39,173 nucleotides of DNA from Opitutales bacterium (GTDB taxonomy: Bacteria > Verrucomicrobiota > Verrucomicrobiia > Opitutales > JABSRG01), in the NCBI GenBank assembly GCA_028280845.1, contig JANQKZ010000026.1, forward strand, positions 1 through 39,173. Direction: 5' to 3'. The translations under genes and the position numbers were made by a program. A model generated the notes under the pieces. It was not told where the DNA came from and ran no database searches. It worked only from the letters and a program-made list of their open reading frames with translations. Shown piece by piece: positions 8,831 to 17,238 of this stretch (positions within the stretch are counted from its first letter, which is position 1; the number at the start of each line of letters is the position of its first letter).

Positions 8831-9772
8831 TTACTGTTGGGCTCGGTTCATACCGAGACTGGCTGCTCCCACCGCTGGGGGATGCAAGGGATCCTTCCAT
8901 TGGAGATCACAGTGTTCGTTGCCGGCTGTGGCCTGGTCCACGACATGGATAATAGCCTCCAGGTATTCACGGAACTGGGTCATGCCTCCCACGATGCTCA
9001 CAGGGACCGGATTTCCGGAATATTGCTCAATGGCAGAAAGGATTAATAAGGCGGTCTCCCGGGTGGCCTCCTGGATTTGAAACAAGGCGTATGCATCGCC
9101 CGCATTGGCCAGGTCGAGAAGAATGGTGGCCAGGCCGGCGATTCCGGATTTTCCGAAATCCGCACCATTGATTTTTGATATTATATCCCGCGGGCCCTTT
9201 ACCTCGAGCAAATCCAGGACTGTATCGGCAAGTTGGGTGCGCTCTAAGCGTCCATCGAGCATTCTTACTGCGATCATCAGGAGACGCCTCCCCAAGTCAT
9301 AGCCACTTCCAACGTCATCAACCAGGTGTCCCCATCCTCCGACCCTGATGATTTTCCCCTGGTCATCGATTCCCTGGCAGGAAGAGCCAGTCCCCAGAAT
9401 CGTCAGGATACCCGGACCTCCATTGAAGGCCCCCGCGTGGGCGGTTGCCACATCATGGGTGATACTAATCGATGCCGGGTCGAAGGAAAAAATGGATGGC
9501 AAATTGGAGCGAAGCTCATCGTGGTCCCCATCGGACAGGCCGGCCAATCCGATTCCAATACCCTGGAGCTGGTCTTCGGTTACTGCATTTGGCTCCAGGG
9601 CGAATTGAGTTGCTTCCTTAATATGGTCCAACACCTCCCGCAGGGATTGGATATAGTAGTTCGATGGTCCGGAGATTCCGCGGCAAAGGACATTCAACTG
9701 CTCATCACAAAGCACGGCCTCGGTCTTGGTGGCCCCGCCGTCTATGCCGAGGTAATATTGAGAAGAAGGCAT
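8831..9772 (-). CDS. BadF/BadG/BcrA-family ATPase, N-acetylglucosamine-kinase-like
   Basis: The product is 313 residues with the ASKHA (actin/sugar kinase/Hsp70) fold. Residues 10-17 carry DGGATKTE, the phosphate-1 loop of eukaryotic-type N-acetylglucosamine kinases. ILTILGTGSSCQGID is the phosphate-2 motif, GGWGHLVDDVGSGYDLGRR follows it as in NAGK, and SIVGGMTQF is the adenosine motif. The likely reaction is ATP-dependent phosphorylation of GlcNAc or a similar amino sugar in the cytoplasm. BadF-type relatives also activate radical enzymes, but those carry cysteines for a 4Fe-4S cluster that I do not see here. It sits next to the divergently transcribed sulfatase, consistent with use of amino-sugar polymers. 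Confidence 0.82.
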   Translation of the reverse strand: MPSSQYYLGIDGGATKTEAVLCDEQLNVLCRGISGPSNYYIQSLREVLDHIKEATQFALEPNAVTEDQLQGIGIGLAGLSDGDHDELRSNLPSIFSFDPASISITHDVATAHAGAFNGGPGILTILGTGSSCQGIDDQGKIIRVGGWGHLVDDVGSGYDLGRRLLMIAVRMLDGRLERTQLADTVLDLLEVKGPRDIISKINGADFGKSGIAGLATILLDLANAGDAYALFQIQEATRETALLILSAIEQYSGNPVPVSIVGGMTQFREYLEAIIHVVDQATAGNEHCDLQWKDPLHPPAVGAASLGMNRAQQ

Positions 9773-9889
9773 AATGAAATGACTAAATTCTAATGTCTAA
9801 GCCCTAAACAAATCTAAAATCTGAAATTGAATTAAATTCGACCGAATCTCAGGTCTTGCCGTCGATTGGAGACTTTTGAAAATGGATTT

Positions 9890-11338
9890 ATGATCTGTTT
9901 CCGCTCAATCGTTGTGCTCGTATTCATGCTTATCGGGACCGCCCTGTCCGGGAAGAGCCATCCCAATATTGTCCTGATCTATTTAGACGACCTTGGTTAT
10001 GGCGACCTGGGGTGCTATGGCTCCGAGAAAAATGATACCCCACATGTGGATGAGCTGGCTGCGGAGGGGATGCGATTCACGGATTATTATTCGGCCAGCC
10101 CGGTGTGCACGCCGTCCAGAGCTTCCCTGTTGACTGGTTGTTATCCAGGTCGGGTGGGGTTCGACGCGTTTACGGAGAAGCGGCAGGCCTGGGTTCTTTT
10201 TCCCGGGTTTTCAGAAGGGCTTCACCCGAATGAACTGTTGCTCCCTGAATATCTCAAATGGCATGGGTATGCTACCGCGCATGTGGGTAAATGGCATTTG
10301 GGAGACCAGGTGGAGCACTTGCCTACCCGGCATGGATTTGATTCCTATTATGGCATTCCTTACAGCAACGACATGGCCATCATGCCGCGGCGCCCCAATA
10401 GCCCACCCTTACCGCTGTTGCGCGATGAGGAGGTAATCGCAGAGCAACCGAAGCAGGCCCCCCTGATCCAGAGTTACACGGAAGAGGCCGTGGCCTTCAT
10501 CCGCGATAACCGGGACCGGCCCTTTTTCCTCTATTTTGCCCACATGCATGTGCACCTCCCCCACTATGTGATGGATCCGTTTCTCGAGGCCTCTCGAAAT
10601 GGCCTCTATGGGGCGGCGGTGGCCGCTGTGGATTGGAGTACGGGTGTAATTATGGCAGAGTTGGAGCGCCTCGGGTTAGAGGAGAATACCATTGTAATCT
10701 TCACTTCAGACAACGGAAGCCGGGTAGATGAGCACGGGGGAAGTAATGGCGTATTGCGTGGCCGAAAAGGCCAAACCTGGGAAGGGGGGATGCGAGTGCC
10801 CTGTATCGTGAAGTGGCCTGCCGCAATCAAAGCTGGAAGCACTTCTTCAGAGTTAGTGACAGCGATGGATTTTTATCCGACTATCGCATCCATTCTGGGA
10901 CAACCGCTGGGGGATGAACCAATACGCGATGGTCACGATGTGAGCGCTATCTGGAAGGGCGAACCAGGGGCGCAAAGCCCCTATAGTGCTTTTTATTATT
11001 ATCTGGTGGATGAGTTGCAGGCCATTCGGGTGGGGGACTGGAAATTGCGTTTCGCCAGTGCGGAGGGGCGCCATATCGACCCATCCAACCCGCAGCTCTT
11101 TCACCTGGCGACAGACTTATCTGAGCAGAATGATGTTGCCGCGAATCACCCGGAAATGGTTTTGGAACTGATTCGTAAAATGGAAGCGATGGGGAGCCGG
11201 ATTGGCAACAGGTTCCAGGATACCTTGGGAACTGAGCGCCGGCCTCATGCGGAAGCCGAGGATCCCAGGCCCTTGACTGAGTTTGATTCGGACTACCCCT
11301 ATATCGAGCCCAGTTACCTGTTGGATCAGGCGGGCTAG
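9890..11338 (+). CDS. Secreted arylsulfatase-type sulfatase (S1 family)
   Basis: The 482-residue enzyme has a signal peptide (residues 1-20). The alkaline-phosphatase-like sulfatase core follows: NIVLIYLDDLGYGDLGCYG (metal Asp33 and Asp34) and the CTPSR motif at 73-77, whose Cys73 is the residue oxidised to formylglycine. Further signs are GYATAHVGKWHLG, FTSDNGSR (metal Asp/Asn) and RGRKGQTWEGGMRVP. All catalytic elements are present and the length is normal. It should remove sulfate from sulfated polysaccharides in the periplasm or outside the cell. ATG 9890 is preferred because the signal peptide starts there; a TTG at 9866 is in frame but adds charged residues, and neither has a good ribosome site. 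No sulfatase-maturing enzyme is in the window. Confidence 0.9.
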   Translation: MICFRSIVVLVFMLIGTALSGKSHPNIVLIYLDDLGYGDLGCYGSEKNDTPHVDELAAEGMRFTDYYSASPVCTPSRASLLTGCYPGRVGFDAFTEKRQAWVLFPGFSEGLHPNELLLPEYLKWHGYATAHVGKWHLGDQVEHLPTRHGFDSYYGIPYSNDMAIMPRRPNSPPLPLLRDEEVIAEQPKQAPLIQSYTEEAVAFIRDNRDRPFFLYFAHMHVHLPHYVMDPFLEASRNGLYGAAVAAVDWSTGVIMAELERLGLEENTIVIFTSDNGSRVDEHGGSNGVLRGRKGQTWEGGMRVPCIVKWPAAIKAGSTSSELVTAMDFYPTIASILGQPLGDEPIRDGHDVSAIWKGEPGAQSPYSAFYYYLVDELQAIRVGDWKLRFASAEGRHIDPSNPQLFHLATDLSEQNDVAANHPEMVLELIRKMEAMGSRIGNRFQDTLGTERRPHAEAEDPRPLTEFDSDYPYIEPSYLLDQAG

Positions 11339-11346
11339 GGTTTTTG

Positions 11347-11384
11347 GAGGGCGGAGATCGGAAGTCGGAAGGCGGAGGGCGGAC
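11347..11384. repeat. Family A degenerate repeat (GGAAGTCGGAAGGCGGA type)
   Basis: A purine-rich string of GGAGATCGGAAGTCGGAAGG-type units fills the start of the spacer after the sulfatase. The same texture recurs at 28631-28655, 34253-34300, 35321-35406, 37869-37985 and 38604-38640. Looser AT-rich versions lie at 9795-9845 and 22653-22715. Confidence 0.6.
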
Positions 11385-11412
11385 ACTGGATGTTGTAATC
11401 CCCTTGGGTTGA

Positions 11413-11480
11413 TGTGGGAGCGCCCTTGCCTATCGAGATGATCCTTGGCCTGGGTTTCGCGACGCGAGGTCGCTCCTACA
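11413..11480. repeat. Family C element bounded by TGTRGGAGCG inverted repeats
   Basis: TGTGGGAGCG at 11413-11422 pairs with CGCTCCTACA at 11471-11480 (nine of ten bases). They bound a 68-bp unit with GC-rich inner arms. This resembles the widespread REP-type TGTAGGAGCG repeats. Its right end supplies the stop codon (11476-11478) of the patatin gene on the other strand. A half copy (TGTAGGAGCTTG) lies at 37357-37368. Confidence 0.6.
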
Positions 11481-12693
11481 AATTTCGGTTTGCTGTTGAT
11501 TCCTCAGGACCTTCCAGGTCTACGGTTCTCCAGCTTTCCCGGTCGCGCCCCAATTCGAGTCCGCGGTCGAACAGTTTGTTCATGTAGGCTTTATCAAAAG
11601 GAGCGCCGGTCTTGCGTTCAAAATCGGCGGGAACGGAGTGGTAGTATAAGTCAAATCCGAGTTCTTCAGTAACCAGAAAGACTCGCACCACATCCCACCG
11701 GCTCATGTTTTTGAGCATCGTGAAGAGGGTATGGGAGCCGATTTGAGTTACCTTTCGGGGAACGGCCACATATTCAGAGATGAGCGGATTATTGATCACG
11801 AGATAAACGTTTCTGTTCTTCGTCGCATTTTCCCAAAGGCTATCGCTGAACAGGAGGCTGATTCCGATGGAGGGAGCAAAAATGCCTCCATCTACGTGGA
11901 GTTCATCATAGGCTTGGCCATTATGTTCTACATTGAAAAGAACGGGAGGAAAGACTACGGGTATAGAAGCCGAGGCGAGCATGATTTTATGAATCAGGTC
12001 GAGGGCGTCATCCCGTCCGCTGTTGGCAATGGCTCCTATGTCCCAGACGACGAAGCGTTGATCGTCCAGATAAGAGGAAGCCATGTAAAGTCGTCGTCCC
12101 TCCCGGTGTCCCCGGGCGATACCTTCCATCATTTCCAGTGTCATGACGCGCTCGATCATCTGGAACAGGGGCTCTGAGCTGGCTACCGATTCGGGCTCAC
12201 CTCTGAGGTAAGTCCCTAAATTATAGATGCGGTAGATATCCTTTGCGGAAATGGTAGTATAAGCCTCCCGTAATATCCCATCATACTCTGGACCGAGGAA
12301 GGCCATGGGTGCGCTCAGGGCTCCAGTACTCACCCCAGTAACCATGTCGAAAACCGGCCGCTTCCTGGTTTCGGTCATACCATTGAGAAGGCCGGCTCCG
12401 AAGGCACCGAATTCACCACCTCCGGAAAGTTGAAGTAAGTTGAAGACTCCATCTTTACCGCCCGAAAAATCCAGGCCCCGGAAAAATGCATCGTAATCCT
12501 CGGTCCGCTCTCCCCTCTCCAAAGCATCCATCTGGAGCACCATGCGGATATCTTTAGGATATCCGGGAAGCAGGGAATCATTGGACAGGCCAGGGGGCAG
12601 GGGATTCCTGGGCAAGGTGGAGCATCCTGATGCCAGAATTGCGAGTGCAGCAATCAGCAAACCAGCTGAAAAACGGTTGGGCAGTAATGACAT
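11476..12693 (-). CDS. Patatin-like phospholipase lipoprotein
   Basis: The 405-residue protein is a predicted lipoprotein. Its signal sequence ends in LASGC, so Cys24 would be lipidated. The patatin fold is clear. GGGEFGAFGAG at 91-101 is the oxyanion loop, GVSTG at 120-124 carries nucleophile Ser122, and DGG at 268-270 carries the catalytic Asp. It should hydrolyse acyl esters of lipids at the outer membrane or periplasm. The start at ATG 12693 was chosen because it begins the signal peptide. The last residues and the stop codon fall in the edge of a dispersed repeat, so the native C-terminus may have been altered. Confidence 0.87.
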   Translation of the reverse strand: MSLLPNRFSAGLLIAALAILASGCSTLPRNPLPPGLSNDSLLPGYPKDIRMVLQMDALERGERTEDYDAFFRGLDFSGGKDGVFNLLQLSGGGEFGAFGAGLLNGMTETRKRPVFDMVTGVSTGALSAPMAFLGPEYDGILREAYTTISAKDIYRIYNLGTYLRGEPESVASSEPLFQMIERVMTLEMMEGIARGHREGRRLYMASSYLDDQRFVVWDIGAIANSGRDDALDLIHKIMLASASIPVVFPPVLFNVEHNGQAYDELHVDGGIFAPSIGISLLFSDSLWENATKNRNVYLVINNPLISEYVAVPRKVTQIGSHTLFTMLKNMSRWDVVRVFLVTEELGFDLYYHSVPADFERKTGAPFDKAYMNKLFDRGLELGRDRESWRTVDLEGPEESTANRNL

Positions 12694-12722
12694 TGGGTGG
12701 ATGCGGGATGTTGTCACACTTC

Positions 12723-12740
12723 GTCCCATGTGTATGGGAC
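12723..12740. repeat. Perfect hairpin in the leader of the patatin gene
   Basis: GTCCCAT (12723-12729) and ATGGGAC (12734-12740) form a perfect 7-bp stem with a GTGT loop, 30 bases before the patatin start. A second stem, CTTTC/GAAAG, lies at 12755-12768. It may be a dispersed palindrome or an operator between the divergent patatin and KefF-like genes. Confidence 0.45.
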
Positions 12741-12905
12741 TCCGAGGGGGTCTCCTTTCGGTCGAAAGTGCAGGATGCAGGATGGGTGATACGGAAGGCA
12801 AGAAGTGAGTTCTTAGCGATGGCGCAAGCTGACTGTGGAATCTTGTGCCTTGCAGCCTTCAAGCGACCCCTTGCCTTTTTATGATTATTCAGTTTCTTGG
12901 GGCAC

Positions 12906-13523
12906 ATGGTGGAAAATAAGGTCCTGGTTCAATTTGCTCATCCTGCCCTTGAGCACTCAAAGGTGCATCGTCGGATGATTCGTGCAGCGTCAAACATACC
13001 TGGAGTGACGATAAATGATTTGTATGAGCTCTATCCGGAGTTTCTGGTAGATGTGGAGCGGGAGAAGTCATTATTGGAGGAACATAATGTGCTGATCTTT
13101 CAATGTCCGGTTTTCTGGTACAGCACCCCGAGTCTTTTAAAAGAATGGCAGGACCTCGTCCTGGAATATGGATGGGCCTATGGGTCGACGGGATTGGCCC
13201 TGAAGGACAAGGCCTTCCTGGCGGCAATCTCTGCAGGTGGCGGAGAAGAAGCCTACTGCCCGACCGGGCGCAACTGCTACTCTATGTATGAATTCCTGAA
13301 GCCCCTCGAGCAGACCGCCCGTCTGTGCAACATGAGGAATATGGATCCCTTTATTTACTTTGGGGCAGTCGGGGCTTCCGACGCTGAATTGGAATTCATG
13401 TGCCATCATTACCGCGATTTTCTGGAGCGGCTCACCCAGGGATATATTACGCTGGATGCCATCGAACGCCAGAGCGGAAAAGACCGGAATATCTTGGATA
13501 TGATGAAGAAAGGAGAGCTGTAA
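12906..13523 (+). CDS. kefF: KefF-like NAD(P)H oxidoreductase, ancillary subunit of the K+ efflux system
   Basis: The 205-residue protein has the flavodoxin-like quinone-reductase fold. Visible signs are NKVLVQFAHPALEHSKVHR at the N-terminus (flavin phosphate loop region), IFQCPVFWYSTPSLLKEWQD as in KefF, and LAAISAGGGEEAYCPTG. KefF-type flavoproteins bind KefC in the cytoplasm and are needed for full activity of the glutathione-gated potassium/proton antiporter during electrophile stress. It stops one base before the kefC start, so the two form an operon. ATG 12906 was chosen; a TTG at 12897 is in frame. KefG or a stand-alone MdaB-like quinone reductase is the alternative, but linkage favours the ancillary role. 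Confidence 0.85.
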   Translation: MVENKVLVQFAHPALEHSKVHRRMIRAASNIPGVTINDLYELYPEFLVDVEREKSLLEEHNVLIFQCPVFWYSTPSLLKEWQDLVLEYGWAYGSTGLALKDKAFLAAISAGGGEEAYCPTGRNCYSMYEFLKPLEQTARLCNMRNMDPFIYFGAVGASDAELEFMCHHYRDFLERLTQGYITLDAIERQSGKDRNILDMMKKGEL

Positions 13524-13524
13524 T

Positions 13525-15429
13525 ATGGACGATAGCTTCCTCTACATGGCTTTTGTCTTTCTGATGGCGGCAGTGATCTCTGTCCCAATAGCCAGTCGCC
13601 TGGGGTTGAGCTCGGTCTTAGGATACCTGGTCGCCGGGGTGATCATTGGTCCCTTTGTTCTGGGATTTATTGGAGAAGAGGGAGAAGACATCATGCATGC
13701 GGCGGAGTTCGGGGTGGTCATGATGCTATTCCTTATCGGTCTGGAACTGCAGCCATCCGTGCTCTGGAAGATGCGGACGTCGGTGTTGGGTTTGGGGGGA
13801 TTGCAGGTCGGCCTGTCGGCTGCCGTTATCTGTGCGGCCTGTATGGTGTTTGGGATGGCTTTCAAGCCGGCCCTGGCGATTGGATTGATTCTCGCGCTGT
13901 CCTCAACGGCGATCGTGGTCCAATCCCTTAACGAAAAGGGGTGGTTCAAGACCAGCGGAGGGCAGGCCGGTTTCAGCATTCTGCTGTTTCAGGATATTGC
14001 CTTTATCCCCATCCTCGCGATGTTACCCTTGTTGGCTCCCGAAGTGCTGGACCCCGAACTGGTAATGGCGGCTGCCCCTGCAGCCGGCGGGGAGGCCGTT
14101 GGAGACCCACAGCCGGCCTGGTTTGTTACCCTGAAAGTTCTGGTGGTTCTGGGAGGAATCGTTGTCGTCGGTCGATATGTCATGCGCTACGTGTTTCGGG
14201 CAATTGCATCGACCGGGATATCTGAGGTATTTACGGCCGCTGCCCTGGCTCTGGTGATCGGAGTCGCCCTCCTGATGAATTTTATTGGTTTGAGCCCTGC
14301 GCTGGGAACCTTCCTGGCTGGCGTCGTTCTGGCGGATAGTGAATATCGGCACGAGCTGGAGAGTGACGTCGAGCCGTTCAAAGGCCTGCTGCTTGGACTC
14401 TTTTTTATCGCGGTTGGAGCCACGGTGGACTTCAATCTGATATTTGAGAATCCGCTGACGATTGCCTTGATTGTACTGGGCTTGATGGTGGGGAAGGCCG
14501 TTGTCCTCAATATTCTCGGCCGGATTTTTGGGTTGAAGGGAGCACAGCTCTGGTTGGTCACGCTTGGCCTGAGTCAGGGAGGCGAGTTCGGGTTTGTTCT
14601 GTTTTCCTATGCAGGGCAGCTCGAGGTTGTGTCCAGAGATACCCTGGGGCTATTCGTGGCCGCTATTGCCGTGACCATGGCCCTGACGCCACTGCTGTTT
14701 GTGTTATATGAGAAGGTCATTCTGCCACGATCCGGGTCGAACCAGAGTGAATCGGATCGGGAGCCGGATGAGGTCGAAGAACAGGGCTCTGTCATCATCG
14801 TTGGCTTTGGACGTTTTGGCCACCTGATTGGACGGATGCTCAGGTCAAAAGGCATTCGTCCCACGATTATGGACAATGATGCCGAACATATCGAGTTCTG
14901 GCGAAACCTTGGGTTTAAGGTCTACTTTGGGGATGCTACGCGGCATGAGCTACTGACAAAGGCGGGAGCCGCCGAGGCCAAGCTGCTGGTGATTACCACC
15001 AACCAGCACGAGACGAATATGCGTATCCTCGAAGCGGCAAAAAAGCACTTTCCCAAGCTAAAGGTGTTTGTGAGCGCGGCGGGGCGGCCGGAAACTTATG
15101 CCCTGATGGAAGGTGGGGCAGACCGGGTTTTCCGGGAATACCTGGGCACCTCACTTCTGATGGGGATTGAGTCGCTGCAGGCACTTGGGGTGCGGCGGTT
15201 CAATGCGCACCGGACTGCCTGGCGTTTAATGCGGTACGACGAAGAACATATGCAGGAAGGATTGCAGATGTGGAAAGACCGACCGACCTATTTCAAGCGG
15301 GCGAAGGAACGCATCGAGCAATTTGAAGAAGGAGAGTTGCGCCAGGTCGCTAAAGAAGTGGCGGGTGATAACGAGGCCTGGGATCCAGGGAAATTTGTCG
15401 AGCGAACCGATGTAGAGCTGGACAAGTAG
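13525..15429 (+). CDS. kefC: Kef-type CPA2 potassium/proton antiporter with TrkA-N domain
   Basis: The 634-residue protein has an N-terminal Na+/H+-exchanger module of about 12 membrane segments (residues 1-405), with SSVLGYLVAGVIIGPFVLGF and SSTAIVVQSL in conserved places. A cytosolic RCK/TrkA-N domain follows from about 420, with SVIIVGFGRFGHLIGRML as the Rossmann dinucleotide loop. A charged C-terminal tail ends it. It exports K+ in exchange for protons and acidifies the cell as protection against electrophiles. The one-base gap to the kefF-like gene and AGGAG at 13511-13515 fix the start. KefB and KefC cannot be separated by eye, and glutathione gating is inferred from the family. Confidence 0.9.
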   Translation: MDDSFLYMAFVFLMAAVISVPIASRLGLSSVLGYLVAGVIIGPFVLGFIGEEGEDIMHAAEFGVVMMLFLIGLELQPSVLWKMRTSVLGLGGLQVGLSAAVICAACMVFGMAFKPALAIGLILALSSTAIVVQSLNEKGWFKTSGGQAGFSILLFQDIAFIPILAMLPLLAPEVLDPELVMAAAPAAGGEAVGDPQPAWFVTLKVLVVLGGIVVVGRYVMRYVFRAIASTGISEVFTAAALALVIGVALLMNFIGLSPALGTFLAGVVLADSEYRHELESDVEPFKGLLLGLFFIAVGATVDFNLIFENPLTIALIVLGLMVGKAVVLNILGRIFGLKGAQLWLVTLGLSQGGEFGFVLFSYAGQLEVVSRDTLGLFVAAIAVTMALTPLLFVLYEKVILPRSGSNQSESDREPDEVEEQGSVIIVGFGRFGHLIGRMLRSKGIRPTIMDNDAEHIEFWRNLGFKVYFGDATRHELLTKAGAAEAKLLVITTNQHETNMRILEAAKKHFPKLKVFVSAAGRPETYALMEGGADRVFREYLGTSLLMGIESLQALGVRRFNAHRTAWRLMRYDEEHMQEGLQMWKDRPTYFKRAKERIEQFEEGELRQVAKEVAGDNEAWDPGKFVERTDVELDK

Positions 15430-15528
15430 GTCAGACTGAGGGTTTGGGGGGAAGTGGTGAGTGGCTCCTGAAATCCCCAATACTCATTTACAAATAACAG
15501 CGCTTTCTCCCCGAGTTACGTTTTGGTG

Positions 15529-15538
15529 ACCACGTGGT
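15529..15538. promoter_or_regulatory. Candidate operator: palindrome ACCACGTGGT before the ring-cleavage cluster
   Basis: ACCACGTGGT is a perfect 10-bp palindrome in the 188-bp spacer ahead of the cluster, about 80 bases before its first gene. Its place suits a repressor or activator site. A weak promoter-like pair lies downstream (TTGGGA, 17 bases, TAGTCA). No regulator gene in the cluster is an obvious partner. Confidence 0.35.
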
Positions 15539-15617
15539 GGTGCTGGAAAATGGCTTGGGAACTGCTTAAGCTTAGGATAGTCAAATATTTAGCGACTCAC
15601 GGAAAGCTACCACCACT

Positions 15618-17204
15618 ATGAAAGGAAATTTGAAAGGTTCCGACGTGCCACCGCACGCGCATAATTCAGATCTGGTCAGACAGATTGAAGAATTCATTGA
15701 GTCCGCGCATCAATATCACCCCGAAGATGATTTGGACCGGCCGGCCTTTGGCGTCACGTTGTATATTGCGAAGACGAAGGTTGAGATGCAGGTGGGGACC
15801 TTCACGGCCTACATCTTTCAGGATATCATCCATAAGGGCTATATCGTTGCGCTGGCTTACGGTGGTTACAACCAAGGGGGTGAATTGTACACCCGGATTC
15901 ACTCGTCCTGCGTCACCAGTGAAACCCTTCGCGGTTGCGATTGCGATTGTGTCCAACAATTAGAAGGAGCCATTCAGAAGATAGCCGAAACCGGAAAAGG
16001 GGTGTTATTTTACTTGCTGCAGGAAGGACGCGGGGTGGGCTACACGGCAAAAGCGCGGGACCGGATGTTAGTTCAAGCGAGCCAGGATACTGTCTCCACC
16101 TTTGATGCCTACCGCATGTTGGGTCTCCGCAAAGACTACCGTCAGTATCGGAACATCCGGGATATCTGTACGATTCTCAGCCTAATGAAGGCGGACTGGG
16201 TGGTGTTAACCAACAATCCTGACAAGGTGGAGGCCTTGCAGGGGTTAGGGCTGAATGTGGCACGGTCCGAATCCCTCGAATATGAACCGCAGCCGTACAA
16301 TTTAGCCTATCTCAAATCAAAGGCAGAATCCGGCCATGAGTTAAAGAATCCTAAGGTGAGCACCCTGGAAAGTGTGCAAACCCCAGAGTTGGTGGTTCCT
16401 TTTAAGCCCCGCGCAATTGAGAACGCCCGGCGCTTTGTCTACATGGCGCGCTACTACCTGCCGATTCGGCCGGTGGATGACAATATCGTGGTCACCCCGG
16501 GAGATTACCAGCAGGTATTTCCGCAAAACGGGATTGATGATATGCTTGACGATCCTGAATCCGGGATCCTCTCGGCAGAGAATTTGAGGAATAACCGGCT
16601 CCTGATTGAAATTGATCGAGCAGTTCTGGACGCCCGACGGTTGCGGAATCCCGAAGATCCTGTCTGCAGACTGCTTTACATGCCGTATTGGTTTAAGGCT
16701 CACGTCTATTTTGATATTGTAAGTGGAAACGACTTCGTGGTGCTGACGCATGGGACAATGAAGATCGATGACTATCCGGTAGTCCGGATTCAAAGTGAGT
16801 CGATCATGAACCGTTTTCCGCTCCAGAATACAGATAATCGCGTGAAGTATATCCGAACCCTGGAGGAGATCATCGACTATGGATCCGGCGCCATCATCTT
16901 AAACTATCATGATGGTCGGGGAGCCGGCTTCGGGGCATTTGCCACGGACCGCATGATGATGCAGGAGGGGAGTTCTGCCAATTCCAAGGAAAGCTACCAG
17001 AAGCTGGGCGTCGGTTATGATGAGCGCGACTATGATGGTCTTTTCATTGTGTTAAAAGAGCACCTGCCTTCTAATCGGATACAGATGGTCATGAATTCGC
17101 CGACCAGCCTGGTGACGAAGCCGGAATATGCTGAGGCGTTAAATCGACATGCATTAGAGGTGGAAAACTGGATATTTCTGGATGAACCTACCACGGAAAG
17201 GTAG
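15618..17204 (+). CDS. Tandem GTP cyclohydrolase II-like protein with altered active site
   Basis: The 528-residue protein holds two RibA-like domains. Domain 1 (about 43-222) keeps RIHSSC with Cys98, then Cys109 and Cys111 at the spacing of the E. coli zinc ligands 54/65/67. It also keeps QEGRG at 135-139 and TNNP at 198-201. The position of E. coli Tyr105, important for normal product formation, is Arg149. Domain 2 (about 350-505) repeats the fold: QSES at 392-395 where the first cysteine should be, HDGRG at 431-435, MNSP at 492-495. It has no zinc cysteines. Canonical RibA has one domain of about 200 residues, and no other rib gene is present. It heads a degradative cluster, so opening of a purine, pteridine or pyrimidine ring is more likely than riboflavin synthesis. 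Fungal URC1 is a precedent. Confidence 0.85.
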   Translation: MKGNLKGSDVPPHAHNSDLVRQIEEFIESAHQYHPEDDLDRPAFGVTLYIAKTKVEMQVGTFTAYIFQDIIHKGYIVALAYGGYNQGGELYTRIHSSCVTSETLRGCDCDCVQQLEGAIQKIAETGKGVLFYLLQEGRGVGYTAKARDRMLVQASQDTVSTFDAYRMLGLRKDYRQYRNIRDICTILSLMKADWVVLTNNPDKVEALQGLGLNVARSESLEYEPQPYNLAYLKSKAESGHELKNPKVSTLESVQTPELVVPFKPRAIENARRFVYMARYYLPIRPVDDNIVVTPGDYQQVFPQNGIDDMLDDPESGILSAENLRNNRLLIEIDRAVLDARRLRNPEDPVCRLLYMPYWFKAHVYFDIVSGNDFVVLTHGTMKIDDYPVVRIQSESIMNRFPLQNTDNRVKYIRTLEEIIDYGSGAIILNYHDGRGAGFGAFATDRMMMQEGSSANSKESYQKLGVGYDERDYDGLFIVLKEHLPSNRIQMVMNSPTSLVTKPEYAEALNRHALEVENWIFLDEPTTER

Positions 17205-17238
17205 GTTTTGATACAAGCACTCCGTCCCCCTTTCCTCT

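Noticed and set aside
8831-9772. Calling the BadF-type protein a radical-enzyme activase
   Set aside because: It lacks the cysteine pair for the bridging iron-sulfur cluster and matches N-acetylglucosamine kinase motifs better.
11731-12177. A 148-codon plus-strand frame inside the patatin gene
   Set aside because: The minus strand holds all patatin catalytic motifs over this interval.
13542-14561. Minus-strand frames opposite the KefC-like gene
   Set aside because: They are Thr/Pro/Arg-rich, as expected from reading the complement of membrane-helix codons.
15618-17204. Assigning the cyclohydrolase-like gene as ribA of riboflavin synthesis
   Set aside because: It is a tandem of two domains, appears to lack the active-site tyrosine, and no ribB, ribD, ribE or ribH is near; the neighbours are hydrolases.
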